A stretch of 64,000 nt of DNA from a bacterium (lineage in GTDB: Bacteria > Caldisericota > Caldisericia > Cryosericales > Cryosericaceae), in assembly GCA_021373025.1 (NCBI GenBank), contig JAJFTL010000022.1, forward strand, positions 62,001-126,000, written 5' to 3'. This document shows positions 18,470-27,312 of this stretch, in pieces (positions within the stretch are counted from its first letter, which is position 1; each line of letters starts with the position of its first letter). The position numbers were made by a program, and so were the translations under genes. Under the pieces are notes generated by a model. It saw nothing but the letters and a program-made list of their open reading frames with translations, was not told where the DNA came from and ran no database searches.

Positions 18470-20491
18470 TCAAATGGACGGTTGTGCCACCCTTGCAATC
18501 GGCGCGCGGAGGATGGTATAGGCGCCGTGGTGCTCGGGAACCATCGGAACATTGTTGACCATCCATTGGTTTTCACCTTCGGGAACCATGATCAGGGCTT
18601 CGCCTTCGAGTCGGGCGGCTGCAAACTGCCTGAACGATATGGATTGTTCATTGCACGCGAAATGTTCTATGTCCAAGCCCGGAAACAGGTGAGAGGTTGT
18701 TCCAAGTAACTCGATGGGAGCCCCTCGGGCACGACGGAGGCAGATTGTCTCAAACGGACCAAGTCGTAGAGCGTTCTGTCCATCGAGCAGCTTCCCGTTG
18801 CAATAGTAGACGCCGGGATCCAGGTTGAGCCAAGTTGGCTGTGCGCCCAGGTTTGCTGCTACAACGAAAGTAGCATCGCTCGTGTGCATGGTCAGACGCC
18901 ATGCTTCACCGAACTGTCTTGCATCGTCGACGGTTTTTGCAGCAACGGGAAACTGCGAGAGATACAGTCTGAGTTGTTCCGGAGTGTACATTGAAATGTC
19001 GTCCGAGGTGAAGAGCAGACCTCCAAGGGCGTGGTCCAGTAAGAACAACGTGTGCCGCTGCTGGTCACTAAGACTGTTCCCGCTGGTTCTAAGCATGCTC
19101 ACGTCGGGGTCGTTCCAGAAGGCGACCCCATTGAGATGCCGTCGGCTGATAGTGTTGTGCAGTGCGGAACTGGTGGACACGCGCTCACGGTAGTGTATCG
19201 CCGAGAGCAGTCGGTCTTCCCACTTCGGTGAGACATCTGCGCCGATCCGGCAGAAGTCCACCTGTCCAAATGAAGGACCGAGTGGAACGCCACAACCGAG
19301 AATCAAGCCTTCCCCGACTGTGCTGCGCAGGAACTGCATGGATTCCGACATTACCTGCCCCCGTGTTGTGCCTTCTGGGGCTCTTCGGCACGCAGCATAC
19401 AGGAAATCGAGCTTGACGAGGTCGAAATGCCAGACGTGCAGGACCAGATGAAGTACATCGGTCAGATACGATTGGACGGCTGGATTGGTGACATCGAGCG
19501 AATAGAAGAAGCCGCTCCATCCAGGATTGTACCCTGCTTTGACGAGCTTTCCACGATCGTCAGTCAGAAACCAGTCCGGATGATTACGCAGGAGATCAGA
19601 CTTTTCTTCCGCGATAAAGGGTGCCAGCCAGAGGCCAGCCTTGTAACCCTGCTCGTGAATCGCGTCAGCCAGACCTCCCATGTGACCGTTGAACTTTGCA
19701 TTAGCCGTCAGCCAGTCGCCCACGGCATGTTCCCATCCATCGTCGATTTGAACGACATCGAGAGGGATGTCATTCTTGCTGAGAGCATCAACATTGTGGA
19801 GGATGATTTCTGGCGTGACATCCGTGTGGTAGTTGTACCAGCTTGTCCATCCAGTCAGAGGAGGAGTTCGTGGCCGGGGGAGGTCGAGGAGGTTGAAGTA
19901 GCGCGTAAATGTCTCGGTGTCTGTACCGCTTCCCACATAGACATCATACAGTACATAGGGTCCGGCAGGCGTGACGCCGCCGCATTCTTTCTGAAGTGTG
20001 ACTCGGCCTGCTGAAGCCGTGATGGTGACCAGCGTGAATCCTGTCTGTTCCGACAGAGAACCGAACAGCGTCAGCTCATCGGATTCAGAACGGACGTAGG
20101 CATACGTCCAGCCGTGGAATCTTCCCGGAAACCCCGGGTTTGTTACGTACTCATAGTCGCCATACATGGAACATCGAGAACGTGCCAGCCTGTTCAGCGA
20201 AGGGATACGGTCTCTCGGCCGCAATTCATGGCATTCGGTCCAAGTCTGATAACCGTTGACGAAAATGCGGCTTGTTGGCGGAACAAGGAGGGGGACTCGC
20301 AGTTCTGCCGTGAGCAGCTTCACCGGTGTGCGAGGCGTTATTGTTACTGTCCACCGTTCTCCGGGATAGGCAGCTTCAACGACAGGCGTGACAACGAGAT
20401 CTTCATTTTCTGCGCCTCCGTCGAGGTTGAAATCAATCGTCGCGATAACGCCTTCTCGACGGTAGGTGAGCTTTCCCCGCACATTCTCCAT
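18470..20491 (-). CDS. GH36-type alpha-galactosidase
   Basis: A 673-residue clan GH-D alpha-galactosidase. An N-terminal beta-sandwich is followed by a barrel starting at TGWTSWYNY. VVQIDDGWEHAVGDW binds the galactose, VKLDFLYAA holds the nucleophile Asp (about 385), and CRIGADVSPKWED the acid/base Asp (about 440). It has no secretion signal, so it would release galactose from melibiose- or raffinose-type sugars inside the cell. ATG 20491 lies one base after the galK stop. The gene sits directly downstream of galT-galK, which feed its product into the Leloir pathway. Confidence 0.92.
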   Translation of the reverse strand: MENVRGKLTYRREGVIATIDFNLDGGAENEDLVVTPVVEAAYPGERWTVTITPRTPVKLLTAELRVPLLVPPTSRIFVNGYQTWTECHELRPRDRIPSLNRLARSRCSMYGDYEYVTNPGFPGRFHGWTYAYVRSESDELTLFGSLSEQTGFTLVTITASAGRVTLQKECGGVTPAGPYVLYDVYVGSGTDTETFTRYFNLLDLPRPRTPPLTGWTSWYNYHTDVTPEIILHNVDALSKNDIPLDVVQIDDGWEHAVGDWLTANAKFNGHMGGLADAIHEQGYKAGLWLAPFIAEEKSDLLRNHPDWFLTDDRGKLVKAGYNPGWSGFFYSLDVTNPAVQSYLTDVLHLVLHVWHFDLVKLDFLYAACRRAPEGTTRGQVMSESMQFLRSTVGEGLILGCGVPLGPSFGQVDFCRIGADVSPKWEDRLLSAIHYRERVSTSSALHNTISRRHLNGVAFWNDPDVSMLRTSGNSLSDQQRHTLFLLDHALGGLLFTSDDISMYTPEQLRLYLSQFPVAAKTVDDARQFGEAWRLTMHTSDATFVVAANLGAQPTWLNLDPGVYYCNGKLLDGQNALRLGPFETICLRRARGAPIELLGTTSHLFPGLDIEHFACNEQSISFRQFAAARLEGEALIMVPEGENQWMVNNVPMVPEHHGAYTILRAPIARVAQPSI

Positions 20492-20492
20492 G

Positions 20493-21659
20493 TTATGTCC
20501 CCGGTGCTAACTCGTGCACTCCGTCAGCTGCATGCGTCACATAGAAGGCAGGTTCGAGATTGGTTGCTGCAAGGTACGTGGTTCGAACCGAGTCCGAAAA
20601 GTCTGCAGTCGCCTTCTGATCGACAATCGCAATGGCACAGCCACCAAAGCCGGCTCCTGTCATTCGCGCTCCCAGACAACCCGGAGCCTGCAGCGCAGCG
20701 CTTACGATGGCATCCAGATGAGGGCCCGTCACTTCGTAGTCGTCACGGAGAGAAACGTGTGACGCTGTGAGCAATTGTCCGAATGCTACCAGATCTCCAG
20801 AAGCCAATACACGCGTTGCTTGTTCGACACGTGCCTGCTCGGAGATAACATGGCGCGCCCTTCGCAGCAGGATTGGGTCTGAGACATGGGACAGGACCTG
20901 CTGCCATGATGCGTGGACAAGCCCGTCGCGGGGTGCGTCTGGTCCAAGGAGTTGAAGAACGGCATCGCACTCTGCTCTCCGCTCATTGTACTTGGAGTCC
21001 GCGAGCCGCCGCTGCCAAGATGTGTCCATGATGACCAGAACATGATCTTTCAGGGCGAAGGGAACGTAGCGGTATTCCAGGGATTCACAGTCGAGTACCA
21101 TGGCGCGGTTTTCCCTGCCAAGCGCGACAGCGAATTGGTCCATGATGCCGCAGTTGACACCCACGAACTGGTTCTCGACTTTCTGAGAAAGGAGGGCGAT
21201 TGCCTTGAGGTCGATCTCTGGACTGTTGGCCAGAGAGAGAAAAGAAAAAGCAGTCAGCACTTCCATGGCGGCAGATGAGGACAGTCCGGCTCCCTGCGGC
21301 AGGGTCGAGGTGAAGAGCACATCGGCTCCTGGCACCTTGACATTCTGACACAGAAGCTCCCTGAGGACTCCAGCCGGGTAGTTGCCCCAGCCACGCGTCT
21401 GCTGTGGTTCGATGGGCTGGTCGAGATCAATGTTCACGGCCAGCCGATCTCCTGTAGAGCGCAATCGCACCATGCGGTCGGAGCGCAAGCGACAGGTCGC
21501 TGTAATCCCCAGGGTGATCGCTGCCGGCATCACCAGGCCACCATTGTAGTCAATATGCTCGCCAATGAGGTTTACCCTTCCCGGAGCAACAAAAGTACGG
21601 AGTGCCCCGCTCTCGACGCCATATGCTTGTTCAAACTCTTGCGAAATGCTCATGCGCAT
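20493..21659 (-). CDS. galK: Galactokinase GalK
   Basis: A 388-residue GHMP kinase that phosphorylates galactose with ATP to galactose-1-phosphate. The galactokinase signature GRVNLIGEHIDYNGG is at about 27-41, the ATP loop GAGLSSSAAMEV near 118, and the C-terminal GAGFGGCAIAIV motif near 340. The start ATG 21659 follows GAGGAA and lies two bases after the galT stop. A second ATG two codons on is possible. It is the middle gene of galT-galK-GH36. Confidence 0.96.
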   Translation of the reverse strand: MRMSISQEFEQAYGVESGALRTFVAPGRVNLIGEHIDYNGGLVMPAAITLGITATCRLRSDRMVRLRSTGDRLAVNIDLDQPIEPQQTRGWGNYPAGVLRELLCQNVKVPGADVLFTSTLPQGAGLSSSAAMEVLTAFSFLSLANSPEIDLKAIALLSQKVENQFVGVNCGIMDQFAVALGRENRAMVLDCESLEYRYVPFALKDHVLVIMDTSWQRRLADSKYNERRAECDAVLQLLGPDAPRDGLVHASWQQVLSHVSDPILLRRARHVISEQARVEQATRVLASGDLVAFGQLLTASHVSLRDDYEVTGPHLDAIVSAALQAPGCLGARMTGAGFGGCAIAIVDQKATADFSDSVRTTYLAATNLEPAFYVTHAADGVHELAPGT

Positions 21660-21661
21660 GT

Positions 21662-22651
21662 CTATGATTCCTCTTCAGTCAGGGCAAATCTCCGACAGGC
21701 GTCAGCAAGCGCGGGCGCGGTTTCCTCTACCCGCACGGGATTTGCTGCTGCCCACGCCCCCATCTCTGATGAAGCGTAGTACTTGACTGTTGTAGCGTTG
21801 CGAAGTGGTGGATAGAACTCGATGTGAAAGTGATAATACTGTTCACAGCCAGCATCTTCGGGACTGTTTACAGGAGCCTGATGAATGCACATCATATATG
21901 GAAAGCGGCGGTTGAACAGGAGATCGAATCCCCCAGTAAGCGTTTTCAGAATACGAGCAAGGTCAGTTCGGTCCGAGGATGTAAAGTCAGTAAACAACTG
22001 CTTGTGGAAGCGGCTTGTTATGAACACACCATAGGGATAGTCTGTAAACGAGGGGATGTACGCCACAAAACTCTCGTTCGAAAGAATGATGCGGCGGCCA
22101 TCGGACAATTCATTGGCGTTAAGGTCGCAGAAGATGCAGGTCTTGTGCTCATGGTACCAGGCACGTGCGCTGTCCAGTTCTGTTCTGATCTTTAGTGGGA
22201 CAAAGGGGTAGGCATAGATCTGCCCGTGAGGATGCAGCATGGTGACCCCAACCTCTTCTCCGCGGTTTTCGAATGGAAAGATGTACTTGATGCGAGGATC
22301 TTGGGAGAGAACACGCTGCCGATCCGTCCAGAGGTCGACGAGACGTGTGAGATGAGCGACGCTTAAATCATGCAGGCTGGCGTTATGCTCAGACGAATAG
22401 AGGATCACCTCGCATTTGCCATAGTTTGGAGCGACTGGAGATAAGTCCGAACCCACGGGGTCAGGAAGATCCGGATCCAATGTGAGTACGGGGAAGTCGT
22501 TATCATACTCCAGGACATCATAGGCATCGGGCACCTTTCCCGATCCGGGGCAAAAAGGACAGCCATCAACACGCAGGTTTGGTCGTTCCTGTCTATTGCT
22601 GGCTACCATCGTCCATGTGCGAAGAAGTGGATTCCATCTCAACTCTGCCAT
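21662..22651 (-). CDS. galT: Galactose-1-phosphate uridylyltransferase GalT
   Basis: A 329-residue GalT that exchanges UMP between UDP-glucose and galactose-1-phosphate. The zinc motif CPFCPG is intact at about 31-36, and CIFCDL, the active-site HPHGQIYAYP and the C-terminal YYHFHIEFYP complete the two HIT-like halves. It heads the minus-strand galactose operon and shares its upstream region with divergent galE. Unlike the GalT-like protein at 10482, it keeps all expected metal-binding positions, so this is the true Leloir enzyme of the window. Confidence 0.95.
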   Translation of the reverse strand: MAELRWNPLLRTWTMVASNRQERPNLRVDGCPFCPGSGKVPDAYDVLEYDNDFPVLTLDPDLPDPVGSDLSPVAPNYGKCEVILYSSEHNASLHDLSVAHLTRLVDLWTDRQRVLSQDPRIKYIFPFENRGEEVGVTMLHPHGQIYAYPFVPLKIRTELDSARAWYHEHKTCIFCDLNANELSDGRRIILSNESFVAYIPSFTDYPYGVFITSRFHKQLFTDFTSSDRTDLARILKTLTGGFDLLFNRRFPYMMCIHQAPVNSPEDAGCEQYYHFHIEFYPPLRNATTVKYYASSEMGAWAAANPVRVEETAPALADACRRFALTEEES

Positions 22652-22682
22652 CGCATACCTCCCGTATTACTGCAGTACCACG

Positions 22683-22707
22683 CATGAACTGTTCATGGTG
22701 CAGTATA
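22683..22707 (-). promoter_or_regulatory. galT operon -10 box with perfect dyad at the transcription start
   Basis: On the minus strand TATACT (plus-strand positions 22702-22707) is a good -10 box with only a weak -35. Just downstream, where transcription would start, CATGAAC-T-GTTCATG (22683-22697) is a perfect 7+1+7 inverted repeat. The position is typical of a repressor operator controlling galT-galK and the genes beyond. The binding protein is unknown. Confidence 0.55.
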
Positions 22708-22748
22708 GCCAAACGCTTCTCTTCGTACAGCCGAATGATACGGTAGTC

Positions 22749-22777
22749 TTGTTTCGATTGTTTACGAGGGGTATACT
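22749..22777 (+). promoter_or_regulatory. galE promoter
   Basis: TTGTTT (22749-22754), a 17-base spacer and TATACT (22772-22777) form a good sigma-70-type promoter, giving a leader of about 30 bases before galE. It diverges from the galT promoter about 45 bases away, so one regulator could control both. Confidence 0.7.
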
Positions 22778-22816
22778 GAGCTATCATCGTGTATGTGCGG
22801 AGAACTGGAGGCAATG

Positions 22817-23800
22817 ATGAATGGAACAGTTCTTGTAACGGGTGGGGCTGGCTACATTGGGTCGCATACGGTTCGTAGACTACTGCGGAACGGCTACCAG
22901 GTCGCCGTGTTCGACAATCTCTCGAAAGGGCACCGTTGGGCCGTTCCTGATAATGTCCCGCTCATCGTGGGCGATGTTGCCGACGTTGCTCATGTCGCTA
23001 TGACTATCCGGCAACTGCACGTCACAAGTGTCATTCACTTCGCTGCATTCAGTCTGGTGGGTGAATCAATGATCGAACCGCGTTCCTACTACGCAAACAA
23101 CGTTGCCGGTACCATGCACCTCCTTGATGGCATGCGTGTTGCGGGAGTGGACCGCATTGTCTTCTCCAGCTCAGCTGCTGTCTATGGCGAGCCTGCCAGC
23201 GTTCCCATTGAGGAGGACAGTACATTGGCGCCCACCAGTGTCTATGGCCGCACAAAGATGGTCATAGAGGGAATGCTCCACGACTATGCGGTCGCCTACG
23301 GTCTACGATTTGTTTCCTTGCGATATTTCAACGCCGCCGGGGCTGATCCTCAAGGTGACAATGGTGAGGATCATGATCCCGAGACGCACCTGATACCGCT
23401 GGTCCTCCAGGCAGCTGCAGGACGCAGACCGTCAGTCAGTGTTTATGGAAACGACTACCCGACAGCTGATGGCACCTGCGTCAGGGATTACATCCATGTA
23501 AACGATCTGGCTGACGCCCACATATTGGCTCTGGAGTCTCTCGAAGGTCACATGGAGGCAACCTACAATCTCGGAAACGGGGAAGGCTTTTCGGTAAAAC
23601 AGATCATAGAAACGGCTCAGCGCGTCGCCGGGTGCGATATACCTGTTGTTCAGGCGCCTCGGCGTGCTGGAGATCCAGCCGTGCTGGTGGCCAGCAATGT
23701 ACGTGCCCGCACAGAACTGGGATGGATTCCGCAGTTCACAGACCTTGAAGACATCGTCCGGACGGCGTGGAACTGGGAACTGCATCGGTCTGCTTGCTAA
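22817..23800 (+). CDS. galE: UDP-glucose 4-epimerase GalE
   Basis: A 327-residue extended SDR epimerase that interconverts UDP-galactose and UDP-glucose with bound NAD. The NAD-binding GGAGYIGSH is at about 8-16, with the catalytic FSSSAAVYG serine region and YGRTK (Tyr/Lys). I chose ATG 22817 because GGAGG ends five bases before it. ATG 22814 would be too close, and ATG 22793 has no ribosome site. It completes the Leloir set with galT and galK on the opposite strand. Confidence 0.96.
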   Translation: MNGTVLVTGGAGYIGSHTVRRLLRNGYQVAVFDNLSKGHRWAVPDNVPLIVGDVADVAHVAMTIRQLHVTSVIHFAAFSLVGESMIEPRSYYANNVAGTMHLLDGMRVAGVDRIVFSSSAAVYGEPASVPIEEDSTLAPTSVYGRTKMVIEGMLHDYAVAYGLRFVSLRYFNAAGADPQGDNGEDHDPETHLIPLVLQAAAGRRPSVSVYGNDYPTADGTCVRDYIHVNDLADAHILALESLEGHMEATYNLGNGEGFSVKQIIETAQRVAGCDIPVVQAPRRAGDPAVLVASNVRARTELGWIPQFTDLEDIVRTAWNWELHRSAC

Positions 23801-23815
23801 TCGCATCACGTACTG

Positions 23816-23839
23816 GAGGCCAGCCTCTCGTTGTTGTTT
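23816..23839 (+). terminator. Possible weak terminator after galE
   Basis: GAGGC-CA-GCCTC followed by a T-rich stretch (TCGTTGTTGTTT) lies just past galE. The stem is short, so termination may be partial. The T-rich stretch overlaps the next -35 box. Confidence 0.35.
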
Positions 23840-23865
23840 GACGAGACCATGCATTGTCGTAGAAT
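23838..23865 (+). promoter_or_regulatory. Promoter of the Na/Pi cotransporter-like gene
   Basis: TTGACG (23838-23843), a 16-base spacer and TAGAAT (23860-23865) lie about 55 bases before the start codon of the next gene. Confidence 0.65.
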
Positions 23866-23918
23866 AGAGTGGCTTCTGGATGTTGGGCCGACCTGAAAAC
23901 TGACTCTTGGAGGAACAC

Positions 23919-25535
23919 ATGCGTGCGCAGTACGTCTCCTTAGCCATGAATCTTGTCATCGGCCTGTCCTTCTTCCTGTACGGCATGAAGCTGCTTGGGG
24001 ATGGCCTTCAGAAGGCGGCTGGAGATTCTCTCAGGCGCATCCTGCAAGCTCTCACGAATAGTCCCGTTCGAGGCGTTCTTGTTGGGTTGGCTGTGACAGG
24101 CATTATCCAGAGTAGCTCAGCGACGACCGTTATGGTCGTCGGGTTCGTGAATGCCGGGCTGATGACCCTGAGTCAGGCGATGGGAGTCATCTTTGGTGCC
24201 AACATCGGCACCACGATCACGGCCCAGATCATCGTGTTCAAGCTTAATGATGTCATCTGGGCGTTTATTTTCGTCGGGGTTCTGATGGAGTTCTTTGTGA
24301 AGAGGAGGACGACGAAGGCTGTTGGTCAGGCTATCCTCGGCTTTGGACTCCTTTTTTTTGGACTGTACTTCATGTCTGACGCTCTCAGTCCACTGAAGAC
24401 GAACCAGGCCTTCATAGATTTCCTCGTAAGGTTTGGACGCTTGCCGGTGCTGGGAATCCTTGCCGGGGCGATATTCACGGGTATTGTCCAAAGCTCGTCT
24501 GTCACAACAAGCTTGGTTGTGGCGCTGTCGCTTCAAGGAGTGATCACTCTTCCGTCCGCCATTTCGCTGGTGCTGGGGGCAAACATTGGCACGACGGTGA
24601 CAGCGGGGTTGGCAAGTATAGGCGCAAATGTCGCCAGTCGCCGAACGGCATTGACGCATTTTCTGTTCAACTCTCTTGGAGTCGTCCTCATCTTCCCATT
24701 TTTGGGGCCCTTTACGCGACTCGTAGCAATGACATCGAGTTATCTTCCACGTCAGGTGGCCAATGCCCACACTATATTCAATGTTACTATGACCTGCGTT
24801 GCACTCCTGCTGATCAAGCCATTTGAGCGGCTTGTCCGATGGCTGCTTCCGTCGCGTGGAAGTGAGGAGGAGACGAAGGTGGTTCAATACATTGATGAGC
24901 GGGTGCTGGTGACACCTACGCTTGCACTGTCGCAAGCAACAAATGAGCTTTTCCGCATGGGTCACATTACCTATGAGATGGTGGATTCATGCAGGCTGGC
25001 GCTATTTGAAAACAAGGTAGGTCTTCTGGACGAGGTGCTGGGCCGCGAGGACCTCGTCAACGCGATGCAGAGGGAGATTACGGAGTATCTCACGAAGATC
25101 ACCGAGCACGACCTCTCGGAGGCACAGAGCGCGCGTGTCATGGCATTGATGCATGCCGTCAATGATATCGAACGGGTGGGCGACCATGCGACCAATCTTG
25201 TCGAACTTATCCAGATCAAAGACGACAAGAGACTGAAATTCAATGCAGGCACGCAGCAGGACCTGAAGGAGGAGTTCGACCACGTCTTGAAAACACTTGA
25301 GGAGGCTATGAATGCACTCAAAGACTATGACGTTGAGCGGGCTCACCGGGTCAAGGAAATGGAAGACCGCTGTGACGTCATGACGAAGGAGTGCATGTCC
25401 CGCAACATTGCCAGGCTCAACGCTCACGAGGTGGACCCGCAGGTTGGTGTCGTCGTGGTCGACCTGTTCACGAACCTTGAAAGGATTTCAGACCACTCGG
25501 ACAACATCGCAGACGTTGTCCTGGGCGTGTACTAG
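23919..25535 (+). CDS. Na/Pi cotransporter-family protein with PhoU-like C-terminal domain
   Basis: A 538-residue NptA/YjbB-type membrane protein. The N-terminal 310 residues hold two inverted Na_Pi_cotrans repeats with the hallmark QSSSATTVMVVGFVNAG and QSSSVTTSLVVALS motifs plus two GANIGTT motifs. Residues about 330-538 are a helical PhoU-like domain, probably controlling or sensing phosphate flux. Characterised relatives move phosphate with sodium and are often exporters. The start is ATG 23919, five bases after TTGGAGG; the in-frame TTG at 23907 lies inside that ribosome site. The gene is monocistronic. The window also has a PiT/DUF47 pair at 53374-55018. Confidence 0.93.
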   Translation: MRAQYVSLAMNLVIGLSFFLYGMKLLGDGLQKAAGDSLRRILQALTNSPVRGVLVGLAVTGIIQSSSATTVMVVGFVNAGLMTLSQAMGVIFGANIGTTITAQIIVFKLNDVIWAFIFVGVLMEFFVKRRTTKAVGQAILGFGLLFFGLYFMSDALSPLKTNQAFIDFLVRFGRLPVLGILAGAIFTGIVQSSSVTTSLVVALSLQGVITLPSAISLVLGANIGTTVTAGLASIGANVASRRTALTHFLFNSLGVVLIFPFLGPFTRLVAMTSSYLPRQVANAHTIFNVTMTCVALLLIKPFERLVRWLLPSRGSEEETKVVQYIDERVLVTPTLALSQATNELFRMGHITYEMVDSCRLALFENKVGLLDEVLGREDLVNAMQREITEYLTKITEHDLSEAQSARVMALMHAVNDIERVGDHATNLVELIQIKDDKRLKFNAGTQQDLKEEFDHVLKTLEEAMNALKDYDVERAHRVKEMEDRCDVMTKECMSRNIARLNAHEVDPQVGVVVVDLFTNLERISDHSDNIADVVLGVY

Positions 25536-25567
25536 GTGACTCTCGTTGGTGAGTACGCTGAGTTTCT

Positions 25568-25583
25568 CCCGTGCAGGCACGGG
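25568..25583. terminator. Hairpin between convergent genes
   Basis: CCCGTGC-AG-GCACGGG is a perfect 7-base inverted repeat between the ends of the Na/Pi gene and the sirtuin gene. No T-run follows on either strand, so I rate it a weak bidirectional terminator. Confidence 0.35.
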
Positions 25584-25621
25584 CTAGCGTAGCAGGTTGT
25601 GGAAACCTCTTTTGGCCTGCA

Positions 25622-26362
25622 TCAAGAACTGTAAAAAAGCGCATTCCGGACCTCAGTGAACACCTCATCGATGTCGCGTTCGATGGATTCTATCCCTTGA
25701 GCCAGCTTGCCTGCACTGCCGCGATTGATGGAAACGACCGGGCCGCCGCTGAAGTGCGGCAGCATTGCTGCAGGATAGACGGTCAGCGATGTTCCAATGG
25801 CTAGAAACAAGTCCGCGTGACGGGCCTCGGATGTTGCTTCCTCCATACCTCGGACTGGTTCACCATAGAGCACGATGTCGGGCTTGATCACGCCGTTACA
25901 ACGGTCGCAATGAGGAATTCCTTCGACGAGGATCTTGCGTTTGAGCTCGTCACACGAATAGCCGTACCCGCATCTCCTGCAATGACCCTGCTGGAAGCTG
26001 CCATGTAGCTCAATGACATTTTTGCTGCCGGCCTTCTGGTGCAGACCGTCGATGTTTTGTGTGATCACACACCGGAGCCGGCCTTGCTGCTCGAGCTCTG
26101 CGAGGAATGCGTGAGCTTGTGTCGGGACCATGTGATCAATGGTACTCAGGAAGTCCCGAGCGAAATCAAAGAAGTAGTGGGGATCGGTGTCAAACCATTC
26201 AATGTCGAACGTCTTCTCCGGGTCGTACTGATGGGTCACGTAAATTCCCTTTGGCCCACGAAAGTCCGGGATGCCCGCGTTGGTTGAGATCCCCGCGCCA
26301 GTCAGCGCGACAATGTGGTGTGATTCTTGGATAAGTCCTGCCAGTTTTTGTGCATCTATCAT
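25622..26362 (-). CDS. NAD-dependent protein deacylase, sirtuin (CobB/Sir2)
   Basis: A 246-residue class III sirtuin that removes acyl groups from lysine using [18 protein letters not shown] binds [14 protein letters not shown] and ELHGS hold the catalytic His region, and CRRC with CDRC (about 128 and 150) is the zinc knuckle. The start ATG 26362 (MIDAQ) has GAGG nine bases upstream; an in-frame TTG 10 codons earlier is less likely. It lies 74 bases after the DUF72 gene. A TATACT box at 26428-26433 inside the end of that gene could give it its own transcript, but read-through from the lexA operon is equally possible. Confidence 0.93.
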   Translation of the reverse strand: MIDAQKLAGLIQESHHIVALTGAGISTNAGIPDFRGPKGIYVTHQYDPEKTFDIEWFDTDPHYFFDFARDFLSTIDHMVPTQAHAFLAELEQQGRLRCVITQNIDGLHQKAGSKNVIELHGSFQQGHCRRCGYGYSCDELKRKILVEGIPHCDRCNGVIKPDIVLYGEPVRGMEEATSEARHADLFLAIGTSLTVYPAAMLPHFSGGPVVSINRGSAGKLAQGIESIERDIDEVFTEVRNALFYSS

Positions 26363-26436
26363 CTGTTGCTGCCTCGCTTCTGCACTATGCAAAACGGGCC
26401 TGAAGCTCCAGGTTGCGGTGCGCGTACAGTATACCG

Positions 26437-27312
26437 CTATTGCTGCGGCTTGTTTTGTTCCGGGAACAACATCATTGATTGCAGGTCGTGCGCGTTCTGC
26501 ACCGCCTGGCCCCGGTGACAGTTGTTGGTCATGATGAACATCAGTGGCGCGCTTGCGGCCATTGTGCGAATAGATGGAAGCATTTGCTCCAGTTCCTTCT
26601 TTGAGTAGAGGTAGTCATACCGTTCCTCGCGGCTGGCACCAAACCAGTGTGGATTACGTCCGTGCAGTCGGAGATATGCCACGTCACTGGTGACGGCCGG
26701 AACCAAGGGCAAGAGATTGTGCAACTGGGGTTCGTCGACGGCAACGTAGCCGAGGTGTTCGCGCTTGAGGAAGGCAAAAGCATCCTCGTTATGCCAGGTG
26801 AGGTCCCGGAACTCAATCGAGAGAGGCAGGCCCACGAGTAGGTCGCGCGTTGTCAGAAGGAATCTGCGATTTTCAGGGGTGTCCCGAAACCATGGCGGAT
26901 ACTGGAGGACAACTGTTCCAAGTTTGCCAGCGTCGGTCATGGGAGTGACAGCCTCCCAGAATGCTGTGAATGCGGGTGCCAGCTGGGACATGGGCTTGAG
27001 TCCCTGGCTCAGGTCGGGAAAAGGAGGCCGTCCAGGAGCAGTTGACTTCATCGCGTTCCATACTTCGTGTGTCATGCTGCGGTGTGCCTTGATCGTGAAG
27101 AGGAATCCAGGGGGCGTTTTCTGAATGAGGGCCTGAATCAGTGGAATCGTTGGCATATGGTAGAAGCTACTGTCCAGTTCGACGGCATTGAAGCCGAGAC
27201 TGCGAGCGTAGTAGATGAGATACAGTGAAGGACGCAGACTGGGCGGATAGACGACACCCTTCCAGTCTGGGAACGAGTATCCGCACGTGCCGATACGTAT
27301 GTCTGTCTTCAT
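26437..27312 (-). CDS. DUF72 (YecE-type) TIM-barrel protein
   Basis: A 291-residue DUF72 protein (PF01904) of normal length. It opens with IRIGTCGYSFPDWKGVVYP and has NAVELDSSFYHMP, TIKAHRSMTHE, SIEFRDLTWHNE and YLRLHGRN, all conserved in the family. The fold is a TIM barrel of unproven function; links with nucleases have been suggested. The start ATG 27312 overlaps the stop of the RecA-like gene (ATGA) and has GGAGGG nine bases upstream. It is thus translationally coupled to the lexA-dnaE operon, which hints at a DNA-damage role. That is inference. Confidence 0.88.
   Translation of the reverse strand: MKTDIRIGTCGYSFPDWKGVVYPPSLRPSLYLIYYARSLGFNAVELDSSFYHMPTIPLIQALIQKTPPGFLFTIKAHRSMTHEVWNAMKSTAPGRPPFPDLSQGLKPMSQLAPAFTAFWEAVTPMTDAGKLGTVVLQYPPWFRDTPENRRFLLTTRDLLVGLPLSIEFRDLTWHNEDAFAFLKREHLGYVAVDEPQLHNLLPLVPAVTSDVAYLRLHGRNPHWFGASREERYDYLYSKKELEQMLPSIRTMAASAPLMFIMTNNCHRGQAVQNAHDLQSMMLFPEQNKPQQ

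Noticed and set aside
22683-22697. CATGAACTGTTCATG as a LexA (SOS) box
   Set aside because: The half sites GAAC/GTTC are only one base apart instead of four, and the genes are galactose genes.
24117-24965. Minus-strand open frame of 282 codons inside the Na/Pi gene
   Set aside because: It is antisense to conserved QSSSA transporter repeats and its composition is that of a shadow frame.
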